Positions 1 through 13,210 are shown, counted from the stretch's first letter. The stretch is DNA of 64,000 bases from STC-113 sp964553745 (GCA_964553745.1 CAZKLD010000001.1:124001-188000); one strand, 5' to 3'. The notes: generated by a model from the sequence alone, not told the origin. Program-made: numbers and translations.

Positions 1-486
1 TATCTTACTCAGGATCCGAGCGTTTTCGACGGATCGATTTTTGAGAATCTCACATATTGAGCACGGCACGAGGTTACAGAATCAGAGTTGAAGAAGGCCA
101 TAAAGCAAGCTCAGTGCGAGTTTATCTATGAGTTTTCAAAATGACTCGAAACCCAAATCTGAGAAAGATGAGTCAGACTGAGCTGATGACAGAAGCAGCG
201 CCTGGCGATTGCTAAGATATTCATAAAAAATCCGAAGATCATAGTTCTGGACGAGCCCACATCTGCATTGGATAGCTTTTCTGAAGAAAAAATCTCAGAA
301 GCATTCCACAATCTGTTTGCGGATAGGGCGGTGATTGTCATAGCACATCGTCTCCAGACCGTAAAAGAGGCTGATGACATAATCGTGCTCGAAAACTGAG
401 AATTAATAGAGAGATGAAAACATAAAGAATTAGTTGAGAAGTGATGAATATATGCTAAAATGCTCAAGCTGCAAAGCTGATTTTAA
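1..486 (+). CDS. ABC transporter ATP-binding domain, C-terminal part (5' end outside window)
   Basis: This is the end of an ATP-binding cassette, which hydrolyses ATP to drive export or import across the membrane. Reading TGA as Gly gives a Q-loop (LTQDPSVFDGS), the signature LSGGQKQRLAIAK whose two glycines are both TGA, Walker B (IIVLDEPTSALD) and the switch histidine (IVIAHRL). The Q-loop form and the ending GKHKELVEKGGIYAKML are typical of export-type half transporters with a fused membrane domain, which would lie upstream of the window. The gene ends at TAA; the next gene starts 9 bases later on the same strand. The substrate cannot be told. Confidence 0.93.
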
Positions 487-495
487 TTAAAGTAC

Positions 496-1332
496 ATGAA
501 ATTCACATTTGAAAACGCAAAATATTCCATTGGCCCCGGGAACGATAGGACCTTGTCCAGGAAAATCAATGATTATAAATTTAAAGTAAATATGGTTAAG
601 GAAAATAAAAATTTATTCGGAGTGGTTCTGGCTTTCTGGGATGAATATCTTAATTTTAAAGATATTCCGAATAAATGAGAAGTAGTTATCATTACTCATA
701 ATCCGACTTCTTGAATACCGGAAAATGAATTTTTCATAACTGAGTTCCCTGATTCATGAATAGTCATTTCTGTTCACGATAATTATGTTCAGGAAATAAG
801 AGCTCTGATCGGAGAAAAATGATATGATTTTGAAATCCTGAAATCGAGATTCGAACAATTGACCAGATGAGAAGCAAAAATTCTGGGCCCGGTTGTTACG
901 ATGTCAATCAAGGGATTCGATAAACTTCTGCCGATGAGTCCGAATGCAATAAGGCTAGAGCCTGAGGATGAAAAAAAATTCCATGATTTCATGGAAAGCT
1001 GCACTGATTCCGAAGCGAAAGAAGTAAACATGGAATTCGGGAACCCGACTCATTTCTTCTATGCTTTATATCAGGAGTGAATTATCGTATCATTGGCCAA
1101 TTATTCAGTAGACGACAAAAATCGAATAGGCCACATCTGAATAATTACGCCATTTAGATTTTCTTGAAAAGGCTATGGGAAACAGTTGGTGAATACAGTG
1201 ATAAGGCAGATCATAGATAGCTGATTAGCACCGCAATACAGGGCATCTTCAACGAATATCGCATCTTTAAAGATTGCTGAATCACTTTGATTCGAGAGAG
1301 TACTGGAATCTTTTTCATTCATTCCAGCTTAA
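496..1332 (+). CDS. GNAT family N-acetyltransferase
   Basis: A 278-residue protein whose last third is a GNAT fold. It has the acetyl-CoA binding loop FSGKGYGKQLVN (R/Q-x-x-G-x-G/A type), followed by a helix and the closing ASSTNIASLKIAESLGF motif, where an alternative-codon TGA supplies the Gly. GNAT enzymes move an acetyl group from acetyl-CoA to an amine; the N-terminal 150 residues match nothing I recognise and may bind the substrate. It starts at ATG 9 bases after the ABC gene and is probably co-transcribed with it. It contains many in-frame TGA codons. Confidence 0.8.
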
Positions 1333-1333
1333 G

Positions 1334-2056
1334 CTATTTATTGTAATAATTCTTATTGAGATTATCTAATGCTGTCCTATAAAGCTCTTCCATTTCCTCT
1401 CACATCTCTCATGAATCGATTTCGGTCAATATCTTTGATCTGATATCATCTTTGAGCATTCCCGTGATTGCATCCACAACCTTATCTGTCGTTTCTTTCT
1501 TGAATTCAGCATCAGCGAGATTATAGACGAAATTGGAAATGAATCTGTCATAAGAGAATTGTACGCTCGCATTTTCTTTGAAGCATGCCTTATAGCTGGT
1601 AAGCGTATCTGTTATTCAAGTTTCGCTCTCAATCATAAGATTGAAGTGCATGATTCAACCCAGAGCATCAGAATTGCATCAGAATTTTTCTGCCAGAATA
1701 TAGAATGTTTCTCAGATTTCCTGAATATCCTTTAAGATATCCTCCTCAGGTTTTGAGCAAGCCTTATTTTTCACCTTGTACAGATTACAGAGCAGAAGCT
1801 CATCCAGGGATCATTTCAGTTTTGATTTGAGGAAGTCCTCCCCTTCTCTTAGGGCCGTAATCTGTCAGGGGATAAGAGAAAGATTTTCTTCATCCGTAAG
1901 CGCCGGTTTCTTCTCCTTGCATAAGATTGTTTCGGATTGCTTCCTGAAGTCTCAAACCACTTTTTTGCAATCCAAAGCAGAATCTTCTGCCACTGCAACG
2001 CCTGAAACCAAGGCGGCTCAGATTCAAAGAGTGGCAATATTTTTATTTATTTTCAT
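1334..2056 (-). CDS. Secreted protein of unknown function, 240 aa
   Basis: The protein begins MKINKNIATLGIGAALVSGVAVAEDS, shown here in pieces: a short basic start, a hydrophobic core and an AVA-E cleavage site, so a signal peptide ending near residue 23 is likely. The mature part is mostly helical, with about six cysteines (for example CKK, LCK, LCN, ACSK, CNSD, ACF) that could form disulphides outside the cell. I do not recognise a family. It lies 6 bases downstream of another 240-residue gene on the same strand and converges with the GNAT gene, leaving one base between the two stops. Confidence 0.75.
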
Positions 2057-2062
2057 TTTTAT

Positions 2063-2785
2063 CTATTGGTAAATATCTTTCAATTTCTGATTCGTCATTT
2101 CCTCGTATATAGCTTCGATCCTATGAAATTGTGAATTTGCATTTATTCTGGAATAGAACCTTTTGAAGAATTCGGTTCAATGATTCTCTAGGATATTCCT
2201 TACCAGAAAAGCTGATATGGGGCTTATCCTGTCTGAAGAATATCATTTATGCTTATCAAATATATCATTTAAGTTTGGCAAAAGATCTATTTCTTGAAAT
2301 GATCTCATCCAATCATCCAAATCCTTTCATTCATAAGTACAGGATCATTCTAAGGTTCATTGTCAATTTAAAACTGATAATCAATTCTGCAGCACTGCAT
2401 GTGAAGTTCAGATATTCATCTCCACCAGAAATTGAGTTATTTCTATCGGATTGAAAAAAGCAGCAGAAACTATCATATTATCCTTGCTCATTGAAAATCC
2501 CCTCTCCACTCACATTGCATTATCTTCTGTAAGATAAATGAACTTTATTTTCTTGGATGGCAAATTGAAACCCAATCTTGCACACACAATATCGAGATGC
2601 CTGTCAGCTTTCTCTGCTTCAATATCGTTGAATTCCGCTCCTTTTGACAGGAAAATGAAATGTTTTGATTCTCAGATTTTTTCCAAATCAAGGATGGAAG
2701 CGATGCTGAGGGAGGTTGTATTAGTTGAAATCTCTGTTTTCTTTTTTGGATTTTGCTGAGGTGAACTATTATTGGAATTTTTCAT
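2063..2785 (-). CDS. Hypothetical protein, 240 aa
   Basis: An intact reading frame with code-25 glycines. The first 35 residues are rich in Asn, Ser, Thr and Lys and look unstructured; the rest looks like a soluble globular protein with no signal peptide or membrane segment. There is no recognisable catalytic motif. It is followed after 6 bases by the secreted 240-residue protein, so the two are probably one operon. Function unknown. Confidence 0.7.
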
Positions 2786-2909
2786 TTTAAGATTCTATTT
2801 ATTTATAATCCACATGATACTGTTTCCAGTTTAGCATAAAATAGATACTTTTACAAACTTATTGATATCCATAGTTTTATAAAGAATGAAAATCGAATGA
2901 ATGATGGAA
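2786..2909. other. Short intergenic region between trpS end and the 240-aa gene pair
   Basis: About 120 AT-rich bases between two minus-strand genes. I see no strong hairpin terminator or RNA gene; it probably holds the promoter of the 2785 gene. Confidence 0.4.
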
Positions 2910-4022
2910 TTACTTATATTCTCTTCAGTAATCTACAATTCACATAGCTTTCCGCAGTTCGATTATAAGTTTTCTTCACTCAGCCCTTGCATTTTCAGAT
3001 CATTTCTCAATTGAATCGATGACTATGTCCATATGATTCTTATAATATTCCCTTCTTTCCCTTATGGGCGCTATGAATTCTTCTAGGACGCCTATCAGGA
3101 GCTTTTTGATCTCTCAATCTCAGACAGAATCAAGACCTCATGCTATATATCTTCTTTTCAATTCTTCCAGATGCTCCTTGTCGCTGTAGAAAATATCAAG
3201 ATACATGAATGCGACATGCTTAGAGATGTCTCACTTGGAATCAATATTGATTTTGCCCGGATCAGTATACATCTTGTTCACTTGTTCTTTGATTTCTTTC
3301 GGAGAAGCAGTGAGATAGATGGTATTGCCCAGACTTTTACTCATCTTATTGTTCCCATCTATTCATACTAGTCTTGGCGTTTCAGAGATGAGAGCCTTAG
3401 GAATAGCAAAATTCGTTCAGTACATGGTATTTACCTTTTTTATGATCTTCCTTGAAAGCTCTATGTGAGGAATCTGATCTTCTCAGACTGGGACAATCTC
3501 TCATCATAGGAGCATGATATCGGCCACTTGGCTGACGGGATAATTGATAAAACCTAGGGAAATTGCATTATTTTCACTTTCTCTCATTTCGATTTTCTTC
3601 ATCTCATCCTTAAGCGTGGGATTATTTGTGGCTAGAGTATATGGCACAAACATCGTAAGATAATTGAAAAGTTCAGCGAATTCAGGAACATAGCTCTGCA
3701 CGATAAAATTGCTTTTTGCAGGATCCAGTCAAACTGCAAGCCAATCAATGACCATATCTATTACAGATGCCCTTAGCGCCTCTGTTTCTCAGAGGTGATC
3801 TCAGAGGACCTGATAGTCTGCAATCAAGAAATTTGTCTTCACATTTCCGCATTCTTGAAGTTTTTTCCAATTCGATAGCGCACCGACATAATGCCCAAGA
3901 TGCAATCTTCCGCTCGGACGTGCTCAAGTCAGGCACACAAGCGATCTGTCTCAGCTCGCTTTTTTCAGATTTTCAAATCATCTGATTACATGAGGCGTTG
4001 CTCAAGATGAGTCATTTTCCAT
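2910..4022 (-). CDS. trpS: Tryptophanyl-tRNA synthetase
   Basis: Charges tRNA-Trp with tryptophan. The 370-residue protein shows the class I signatures: GRLHLGHY at about residues 39-45 (HIGH motif) and NKMSKSLGN (KMSKS motif), and the TrpRS-type ASPKEIKEQVNKMYTDP segment after it. The N-terminus MENDSSGATPHVIRGFENL is about 25 residues longer than in typical bacterial TrpRS; an internal start is possible but no better ATG is evident. UGA is glycine here, so this enzyme's tRNA should read only UGG. Confidence 0.96.
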
Positions 4023-4074
4023 AGGAATTAGGTTAAAATTTACATAAGTTATCTAAAAATACATATTTACAAAT

Positions 4075-5082
4075 CTACTGTATGGTTCTATCGATTTCAT
4101 TTTTGAGTCCTTCCAGCAATCTCCTTTTTTTGCTCTCCACAGGCAATGCTCTCGCCATTTGTCATAATCTTGAACTTAGCGCGAAATATTTCTGCTTTTT
4201 TGTAAAGTCGTCCAGGCTCGCTAGTCTCTCATCAAGCTGAAGTTTGAGCTTTTCCGCAGCCCTTTTTGTTACAGGATCCTCATTTACAGCTATTTTAGCG
4301 GGATAATTCTTATCGGGAATCACTATCCATGCATCCATGATATTCCTGCCCGGTCATCTTACGTATTTTCAGTTATGCACCATTGCAGTGGAGCCGCCCG
4401 AATCCATATTGACCGCATTGTAGCAACCCAATGACTTTAAGATATCCGGAACCTGATAGATGGTCACTCATTCTATTCATCACATATATATAGTGTTCCC
4501 GTCTTGTGTGGAGCAAATGAAATTCTTCAAGCTCACTGATTTCATTTTTGCATCTATCGCTCAGGATTCATTGATTTTTGAAATGCCATTTTCGAGAAGA
4601 AGAGGATGGTTTCCTATTCAGTTATAGATGTCTCATCGCCTGTCAAAATTGATCGTCTTCCCCACCAAGAATTCATCATTTCTTCATTTCGAGTAATCAT
4701 GCGCCTTTTGGAACAAGAACGGATCCTGATTGACATCCAGTGCGAAGATTACCCTTTCCGGTCACGTATCATCTTTGGCGTAACTCCAATCGAATGAATT
4801 AGATATCCTGTCCGCATATGACTTGTTTCATGCCGGACATTGATCCTTATAATCTGCTGGGCAGAAATAAGCTCAATTGATTCAACTCACTCATCCGTAT
4901 CTCGTGACCATCGACTCAAGGCTTTCTCAGCTTCATGATATTCAGACTATTATCTTGAATCACGTGTTCTTGATTATTTTGATAGCCTTGATCTTGTGTC
5001 AGGAAATTGTCGTATCCACAAGCGTATTTGCAGAAACGGTTAGAGGCAGGAGCAAAAGTATGGATAATAATGTTTTTTTCAT
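4075..5082 (-). CDS. Secreted phosphodiester glycosidase family (NAGPA-like) protein
   Basis: A 335-residue exported protein. The start MKKTLLSILLLPLTVSANT is a signal peptide cleaved near residue 18. The core has GGVSGINGAYFCPAD and later NAVNMDSGGSTAMVHNGK, the conserved NGxYF and DGGxS(S/T) elements of the phosphodiester glycosidase family (related to the uncovering enzyme NAGPA and to sporulation/exopolysaccharide proteins). Such proteins cleave or bind sugar phosphodiesters; the substrate here is unknown. The C-terminal 70 residues are charged and helical. It lies between leuS and trpS on the same strand. The family call rests on motifs only. Confidence 0.78.
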
Positions 5083-5113
5083 ATTTTTACAATTATGTAT
5101 TTTTATTTATTGG

Positions 5114-5131
5114 GACGCGATTAATCGCGTC
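5114..5131. repeat. Perfect 18-base palindrome between leuS and the glycosidase gene
   Basis: GACGCGATTAATCGCGTC is its own reverse complement. It lies 17 bases past the leuS stop. It could form a small transcript hairpin or bind a dimeric protein. No T-run follows on the minus strand, so a simple intrinsic terminator is not well supported. Confidence 0.5.
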
Positions 5132-5147
5132 TTTACACATTGACTCT

Positions 5148-7550
5148 CTATGCGGAAACAACAATCGACAATAATTTATTCTTAACGTAGACGACTTTTT
5201 TAATCTCAAGACCGTTTATGTATTTCTTGACAGCCTCGCTTGCGAATGCCTTTTCTTTAATGATTTCTTCAGGGGAGTCAAATTCAACCCCTATCTCATC
5301 CCTTACTTTTCAATTGATTTGGATTGCAATAGTCACGTTCTTATCCACAAGCTTTGCCGTATCGTATTTTGGCCATGTCTGATAGTGGATTGATTCCTTG
5401 CGTCAGAGCGTTTCCCATAACTCTTCTGTGATATGAGGAGCATATGGAGAAAGAAGAACTAGCAATGCCTCATAGTGTTTTCTGTTGACTGATTTTTCCT
5501 TATCGAGCGAGTTCGCATAGATCATCAATTGAGAAATGGCTGTATTTACGGCGAAAACTGCAGTATCATCTCAGACTTTCTTTATTGTCTTATTCATAAG
5601 TATATCCAGTTCATCTGTAATCGGAGCATTATCGCTTACCTTTGCTTGCATATTCCAAACCTTATCAAGGAATCTCTTAACTCAAATGATATTTTGAGAA
5701 TTCCACGGTTTCATATCTTCCAAAGCTCACATGAACATGACATAAAGCCTTGTCGCATCGGCTCAGAATAGTGGAACTACAGAGTCAGGATTCACCACAT
5801 TTCATAGAGATTTGCTCATTTTGCGCCCATCCTCAGCGAGAACGGTTCATTGGTGGCGAAGCTTTACGAAAGGCTCCCTGAAATTCACATATCCGAATTT
5901 ATTAAGGGCTTTTGTGAAGAATCTAGCATAAAGAAGGTGCAATACAGTATGTTCTGCTCAACCCATGTACATGTCTACAGGTTGCCATTTCTCAAGAGAT
6001 TCTTTTGAAGCGAATTCCTTATCGTTCTTTGGATCAGGGTAGCGAAGGTAATACCAGCTTGAGCAGACAAAAGTGTCCATTGTATCTGATTCCCTTCTGG
6101 CCTTTTTCCCGCATTTCGGACACACAACCTCATGGAATGATTTTGAATTCACAAGCGGAGATTCTCATGTAGGCTTGAAATCGACATCAGTCGGAAGCAC
6201 TACAGGCAAATCGCTTTCTGGGACGGGAACCTCTCAGCAATCATCGCAATAGATTATGGGAATCGGAGATCCCCAATATCTCTGACGGCTGATCAGCCAA
6301 TCTCTTAATTTATAATTGATTTTTCTTGTTCATATTCATTTCTCTTCAACATATTTTCACATCTTCTCTCTTGCATCTTCTGAAGTCAATCAATCGTAGC
6401 TTGCAGAATTAACAAGTATTCAATCTTCAGTATAGGCTTCTTTGGAAATATCTCATCCTGAAATTGATTCTATGATTTCCAGATCGTATTTTTTCGCGAA
6501 TTCATAATCCCTCTCATCATGAGCGGGAACAGCCATGACTGCTCAGGTTCCGTAATTGGAAAGCACATAATCTCAGATGAACACCTTGATTTCCTGATTA
6601 TTGAAAGGATTCACCGCAATCACTCAATCCAGCAACTCGCCTGTCTTATCCTTATTGAGCTGAGTTCTTTCAAGTTCCGTCTTCTTTCATGTCTCTTTTA
6701 TGTATTTTTCGACTTTTTCCCAATTTTTTATGATCGGCTTCAATTTTTCGACTAGTGGGCTTTCTGGTGAGATTACAACATAAGTCATCCCATAAACCGT
6801 ATCCACACGAGTTGTATAGACTTTAATCTTTTCTTCAGAATCATTGACATCCATATCGAATTCCACTCATATAGATTTTCAGATCCAATTCTTTTGCGCA
6901 GCAATAGTAGATGAAGGCCAATCTATAAGAGAAAGATCGTCTATAAGCTCTTCTGCGAAATCTGTAATTCTGAAGAACCATTGTTCTAAGTTCTTCTGGA
7001 TGACTTCATTCTTGCATCTTTCGCATATTCCTCATTCTGCCTGTTCATTTGCCAAGACCGTCTGGCAGGAGTTACACCAGTTTACTTTTGCTTTTTTCTT
7101 GTATGCTAAGCCATTCTTATAAAGGAATAAGAAGAACCATTGTGTCCATCTGTAGTATTCAGGACTGGAAGTGTCTATCTCTTTTGTCCAGTCATAAGCA
7201 AATCCGAGGCTCTTTATCTGGCGAGTGAATACTGCTATGTTCTCGGGAGTCTGATATTGCGGATGGATTCAAGTCTTTATCGCGTAGTTCTCCGCAGGAA
7301 GTCAGAATGCATCCCACCCCATCGGATGAAGCACGTTATAGCCCTTCATCCTCATGAAACGAGAATAGATATCTGTTGCAGTGTAATTTTCCATATGTCA
7401 CATATGAAGTCATGCTCAGCTAGGATAAGGGAACATATCCAGAACGTAATATTTTTCCTTTTTAGAATCATCTTTGGTATTTGCATATGTAGTCTTCTCC
7501 CAAATATCTTGCCATTTTTTCTCTATAGCTCAAAAATCATAATTCTTCAT
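5148..7550 (-). CDS. leuS: Leucyl-tRNA synthetase
   Basis: Charges tRNA-Leu. The 800-residue protein has the full LeuRS layout: LDMFPYPSGAGLHMGHMENY at residues 38-55 (HIGH motif, one Gly by TGA), the GWDAFGLPAENYA segment, a zinc-ribbon-like CNSC pair, an editing domain in the middle, and GRKMSKSLGNVV with KMSKS at about residues 577-581. The C-terminal anticodon-binding domain ends SIVVSA. The length agrees with bacterial LeuRS. The gene is divergent from the subtilase gene across 178 bases. Confidence 0.98.
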
Positions 7551-7728
7551 ATTTTAATTTAAAAATTTAATAAAGTATGTCGCATATGATAATGAAAAAA
7601 TGAAGAAAAAAAAGTTTATTTTCAATAACTTATTCTGGAAATAAATCTTTTTTTATATTGCATTAAATCCGATAATATGATTTACTGTAAGTAGTGTTCA
7701 GATTTTTCTTAATATTAAATTTGTATTT
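7551..7728. promoter_or_regulatory. Divergent promoter region, leuS / subtilase
   Basis: A 178-base, very AT-rich spacer between two divergent genes, so it must hold a promoter for each. Several TATAAT-like boxes can be found, but none is paired with a convincing -35 box. No RNA gene is seen. Confidence 0.45.
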
Positions 7729-10700
7729 ATGAAAAAAGCCATCTCCTTGATTATGATATTGATGCTGTTATCAGATTATATCGTTTTTCAGACTCTTGCT
7801 CAGAATCAAACATCAGATAGAATATCCAGGAAGGCATTGGATCCAAAATACAGAAACTCAAGGACAAATAGCAAAAAGGCCGATAAGGCTTTATCTTCGC
7901 TTGCATGATCATGAAAAAGCAAGGCGAGAAAGCAAGAAAAATCTCAGAAATATGCCACTTGAGAAATTATCGTAAAATTCAAATCTTGAAATCTTGATTT
8001 GAAAAAATCAGATTGAGAGAAGAAACTTCAGAAATTTTCCTCTTGAGGAAAATTTTCAGTGCTATGAAAATTCAAGAATTCGAATTCTTCACTTCTGAAG
8101 ACTTCATCGTGAGAAACCATAGAATCGGCAATCTCGAGAATCAAGACTGATCCGAATGTTGAATATGCCGAACCGAATTACATATACAGCATTGAAACTA
8201 TCAATTCGAACGATACCTATAAAGACAAACTTTGGTGACTTGACAACATAGGGCAGACTGTCTGATGAGACTATTCAGTCCATAGTTGAAACAATGATAA
8301 CGACATGGATGCGCCTGAAGCTTGGTGAATAGACGAATGAACTTGAGCACAGATAATCGTAGCAGTCATAGATACATGAGTAGCTTTCAATCATCCTGAT
8401 CTGCTTGCGAATATGTGGGATTGAAGCAATTGCAAGAATGAGAACTGAATTCCCGTATCTTGATGATGTCCTAATCATTGATGGAGCTATACATCCATCT
8501 CTTGAAATAATAATCCCCTACCCACAGATAGCTCTCACGGAACACATGTCGCATGAACCATTGCGGCGGCAAAAAATAATTCAAATTGAATAATCTGAGT
8601 TGCTCCGAATGCTAAGATTATGGCGCTTAAAACAGACTTAAGCAGCACAAGCATAGTTAAGTCGATTGATTTCGCTACTCAAAATTGAGCAAAGGTCATT
8701 AATGCGAGCTTCTGATGAAATTGATATTCCACTGCCCAATATGAAGCGATAAGGAGATTCAAGGATGCTGGATGAATATTTGTTGCTGCGGCAGGAAATT
8801 GAGGAAGCGACTGAATATCTGATAATAATGAAACCACGCATCATTATCCTTCTGATTATAATCTGGATAACATCATTTCAGTCGCAGCTACCGATCAGAA
8901 AGATGCTTTAGCTTCATTCTCAAATTATTGATCCGTCTCAATCGATGTCTGAGCCCCATGAACGAATATCTACAGTACAGTCGGAAATAGCCTTATCGCA
9001 GATGAGAATTTCACCTCCGTGCAATTCGGATCTATGCCATCCGGCTGGACAAGGACTGGGCTTTGGTGAGCCTTCAATTTTTATTGACTCACTACAGTTT
9101 TAAAATCCAATTACAACAGCACATACTGAGATAGCGAACAATCCCAGGCAGTATCGCCTACGTATAATCTCACCAACACTTCCTGAAATGCAACTTTGAG
9201 TTTCTTGGCTTGATGCGATACTGAATATGATCCAGACAATTATACCGACTTCATGTATCTGGAAATGAGCAAAGACTGATGAAGCACTTATACCGAATTA
9301 GACCTCGGGTTCGGATGATCGGCTTTGGATGAATTCATGATAGATCTGCTTAACAGCTGAGAAATGATAAAAAGCAACTGATATAGCCTTTATTATTTTG
9401 AAGATGTCAGCATTCCCGCAGCTTACCAGAACAGCAATTTCAAGCTAAGGTTAAATTGGATTTCAGACGAGAAGGCAAATTGATTCGGCTGATGTTTCAT
9501 AGATAATCTGGAAATGAATAAAATGTGAGATTGAACTGAAAACAAATATGCATATTACGATTGAACATCAATGGCAGCTCCGCATGTATCTGGACTTGCT
9601 GCTCTCGCCTTCTGATATTCTCCAGCCTCTCCTTATTCGGAAATAAGGAATCTGATCCTATCAAACTGAGATTCGGTGCCAAGCCTTTCTGGAAAAACAG
9701 TAACATGAAAAAGGGTGAATGCATTTAAAACCCTCTCTGCCCTGAATAAGATAAACTTAAATGACTTCAGCATTTATAGGGATCAGAGCAAGGCTTCGAC
9801 TATCCAATCGGAAAGCTGGATGACTGGCTCAGTTTCACCATATCTGGAATGGACAACCGATAGTACCGCCACCCCTTCGAGATATGACATCAGAATTGAT
9901 CATATGACAGGATATTCAGTCTCTGCGCCAAACCCATCAGACGTAAGCTGACCGAAATGAAATCATTTCAGCTGATCGACGGTCAGTAATTATATGACTT
10001 GATTGATATTTGATTCAAACTGAGAATATTCTTTATATGCCAGAGCAATAACCCTTTGAGGCAAGATATGAGATTGGTCGAATGCCAAGATAAGGATAGA
10101 TAATGCCTGACCTGAGAAAATAGTCAGTTCGGCTCCATCAGATTGATGATATCTGCAGAGCTCTTCTACTGGAACTGTCGCTTTATCTTGGGAAGCTCCG
10201 ATAGATGAGTGAATCTGAATGCAAACATGAAAATATAAATACCTGCTGTCAGCTGACCCCGATATGCAGACGATCTCATATTCATGAACCACTGCCTTGA
10301 CGCTTGCAAACATGAACTCGATTCCTGATTGAAAATACTACTTTACAATTCAAGGATTCGACTCGCTTGGCAACACCTGAGCGATTAGCGACATTAAAAG
10401 CTTCATAAAAGATATCGACCCCCCTTCTCCTCCGACAAATGTCGTCCTGAACAACTGAAGTGTAATCAATCAATCAAATCAGAAAAATCTTACATTATTA
10501 TGATCATGAAGCTTATCAGACATAGGAGCCCAAATTAATTATTCGATTTCAAAATCATGAAAAAATGTTTCCTGAACATGAATATTGGATGAGGCTTGAA
10601 ACTTCAGAATAACAAATATAGACGTATCTTCCCTTGATGACTGAAACCTTGAAATAATTGTAACCTTAAGCGATAAATCAGGGAATTTAAGCGTTCAAGG

Positions 10701-13125
10701 GAATTTCCAGGCAATCAAAGCTGCGACTCCGCCGATCTGAAGCATATCATTCAACTCTTGAGCATATATAAATTCTACAGGAACAATAATAAGGATAAAC
10801 AGCTCTAAAGAGGCTGAATATATAATTTCATGAACGGGGGTAGCTGCAACTTTAACATGAAACATTTCTTGAAATACGGATATTCCCATAACCCTAACTT
10901 CATGAGACTGAATTAAAGAAATCAGCCTACAATTGATCGACTCGAATTGAAATATGAGCTCAGCATATTCTGCGAGCACAACGATAGACACCGTCATTCC
11001 TCAGATAAACATCAATTCCTATTCGGATGGCTTTCAGATGACAGGCAATATCATCGATTTATCGGGTAGCACTACTGATAACAAAGGCATTAAGCATACC
11101 AAGATCAATTGACAGATAGTCGGATCAATCCAAAGCTGGAATCTCTTGCTACCATTGGCATGATGAGAAAACATCTTTGAAATTGAAGCATCTGATTTGG
11201 CTGGAAACATTGCAACAAAGACTATGAGAATATATAGGATTCCGGACAAGGCAAATGCTTATTCGAATATAATCTCAATCGGAAGCGTAAAAATCACATT
11301 CGATACCGACATCGCAAGCATATGAACTGTCGAATACTCTGCTGATTTGCAGAATCTGAATGAATCGTTATCTGATACTGAATCTGACAAACATTCTATA
11401 ACACTGACTAATCTGACGCCTGATACGAACTACTACTTTAGAGTATTTTGAACGGCAGGATGATTAAAGTGAAAAGTCTCGGATATCTATAATTTCAAGA
11501 CTCCAAAATTATTAGACATAGCTTGAACACAAGGCAGTTCTTATTTTTGAGCGGTATATCTCAGCTGAAGCTCTGCAACTTGAGCGGCATTGACGATAAA
11601 TAACCCCCTTGAGATATTCAGCCAAAATAATTCATGATCCATCATATTCAAGTGATGAATCCTGAACATTAATGCAACTTCAGGCAATTGGGATTGAATC
11701 ATAACTCCTCCGAGCCTTACTCTCAGCAATTGAACGCTGAATATGCCTTGATACTCCCAGTTGAACAATCTGACATACAAGATATGATCTGAAAACAGTC
11801 CTCTGAATTTTTCTTGAGCGACAATAACTGTCAGATTGCCTATCTGAATCGGAAAAGAATGAAAAACCCTAAAAATATACAGATCAGACGATAACCAGAC
11901 AACTTTTTCATTTGTAAGCGATTGCCTTGTCACGGCTTGAATGTGCGTTTTTGAGACTGATTCGTTTTCTGTTTTCTCTCCTGTTGAGCCAGCAGATGAT
12001 ATACCGGATCAATTTGAATTCAATTTCCAATGAGATGTGGCACTATCAACATTAATGACTTCAAACACAATAATCATAGCCTGAATGAACTTAAGCGCGC
12101 ATGCTACCCTTGTCTGATGATGAACATTATTCATAAATTGAACAGATTCCGGGTCGGGCTGAACAGTTAGAAATTGAGACTCGATAAATATAAAGCTTTT
12201 GTCTTCTCCTGATTATCAGACTTCAACGCAGTGAACGCTTCAGATATGAAAAGTCTCCTCAAGCTTCAGGGTCACTACAATAAAGATGCCTTATGTCGCT
12301 CCTCCTCAAGCTAACTCATGAGGCGGCGGCGGATGATGATGAGGATGAGAAGTGATATCACCAACTGATAATTGCCCATTCTGAGACAAATCCTGAAATC
12401 CGAATGATTCAAAATGCGACATAGCTTTAATCGCCAACCCGGATATTTGCGCCTCAGGAGATAAATCATGAAATTTTTATGATTGAAAATGCGATGCTCC
12501 GGTGAGGATAGCTAATTCAGCTCTAAATAGCGCTCCAGCGTATAGTGTTAATTCAAATAATAAAAAGAATACCCCGAAAGATAAGTTTTCTGATATTGGC
12601 GATTCATTTGCAAAAGATGATATAAACAAGCTAGTATCTTCATGAATAATAAAATGATATGAAGACAAGACTTTCAGGCCAAATAATACAGCCACCAGAG
12701 GAGAATTCTTAGCCATAACGATGAAGGCGCTAGGAGTAAACACAGCAGGCACTGCTGATACCGATTATGACGATATAACTCCAGATTGAAAATGGATAAT
12801 CCCTTATTTGGAAAAAGCTAAGGAATTCTGAATCAATGGTCAGCAGAGCAATTGAAAACATATTTTCAGGCAAAACGATCCCATAACAAGAGCAGAGGCT
12901 CTGGCAATGCTTTTGAGCATAGCAAAAATAAAGAGGGATGCAGGTACTTCGACTCAGTTCACCGATGTATCCGTAGATTGGATGATCCCATATATTGCAA
13001 AAGCAAAGAAGCTTTCTATAGTCTCTGGACAAACTATAGATTGAAAACTTAAATTCAGGCCGAATGATACGATAACCAGAGCCGAAACCGTAAAGATAAT
13101 CATCAAGGCTCAGGCCGTGAAGTAA
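7729..13125 (+). CDS. Giant secreted subtilisin-like serine protease with C-terminal SLH domains
   Basis: One open frame of 1798 residues. Order: signal peptide (MKKAISLIMILMLLSDY...TLAQ); a propeptide-like segment with GEIIVKFKSG and VEYAEPNYIY; an S8 catalytic domain with Asp215 (AVIDTGVAFNHPDL), His270 (SHGTHVAGTIAAA), the oxyanion Asn (AAAGNGG) and Ser614 (DGTSMAAPHVSGLAALA). About 160 residues that look like a beta sandwich are inserted between the Asn and the Ser. Several Fn3/Ig-like segments follow, then a ten-glycine linker (residues 1531-1540), then three S-layer homology repeats to the end (FSDIGDSF...GYEDKTFRPNN, DYDDITPD...FRQNDPITRAEA, FTDVSVDW...FRPNDTITRAE). It is probably anchored in the S-layer or wall polymer and degrades proteins at the surface. 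Confidence 0.95.
12319..12348 (+). other. Ten consecutive glycine codons mixing TGA, GGC and GGA
   Basis: Inside the subtilase gene, codons read TGA GGC GGC GGC GGA TGA TGA TGA GGA TGA. The run is uniform only if TGA is glycine. It forms a flexible hinge just before the SLH anchor. Confidence 0.9.
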
Positions 13126-13210
13126 GCATTGCTCAAACCTAGTAGCTGCACGACGTTAGAAATTCTTATAGTTTTTGCTGAATGATTTACGTCTGAAGCC
13201 AATGATATGA

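Noticed and set aside
11541..11933. 130-codon minus-strand frame inside the subtilase gene
   Set aside because: The plus strand is one continuous 1798-codon frame with catalytic and SLH motifs on both sides.
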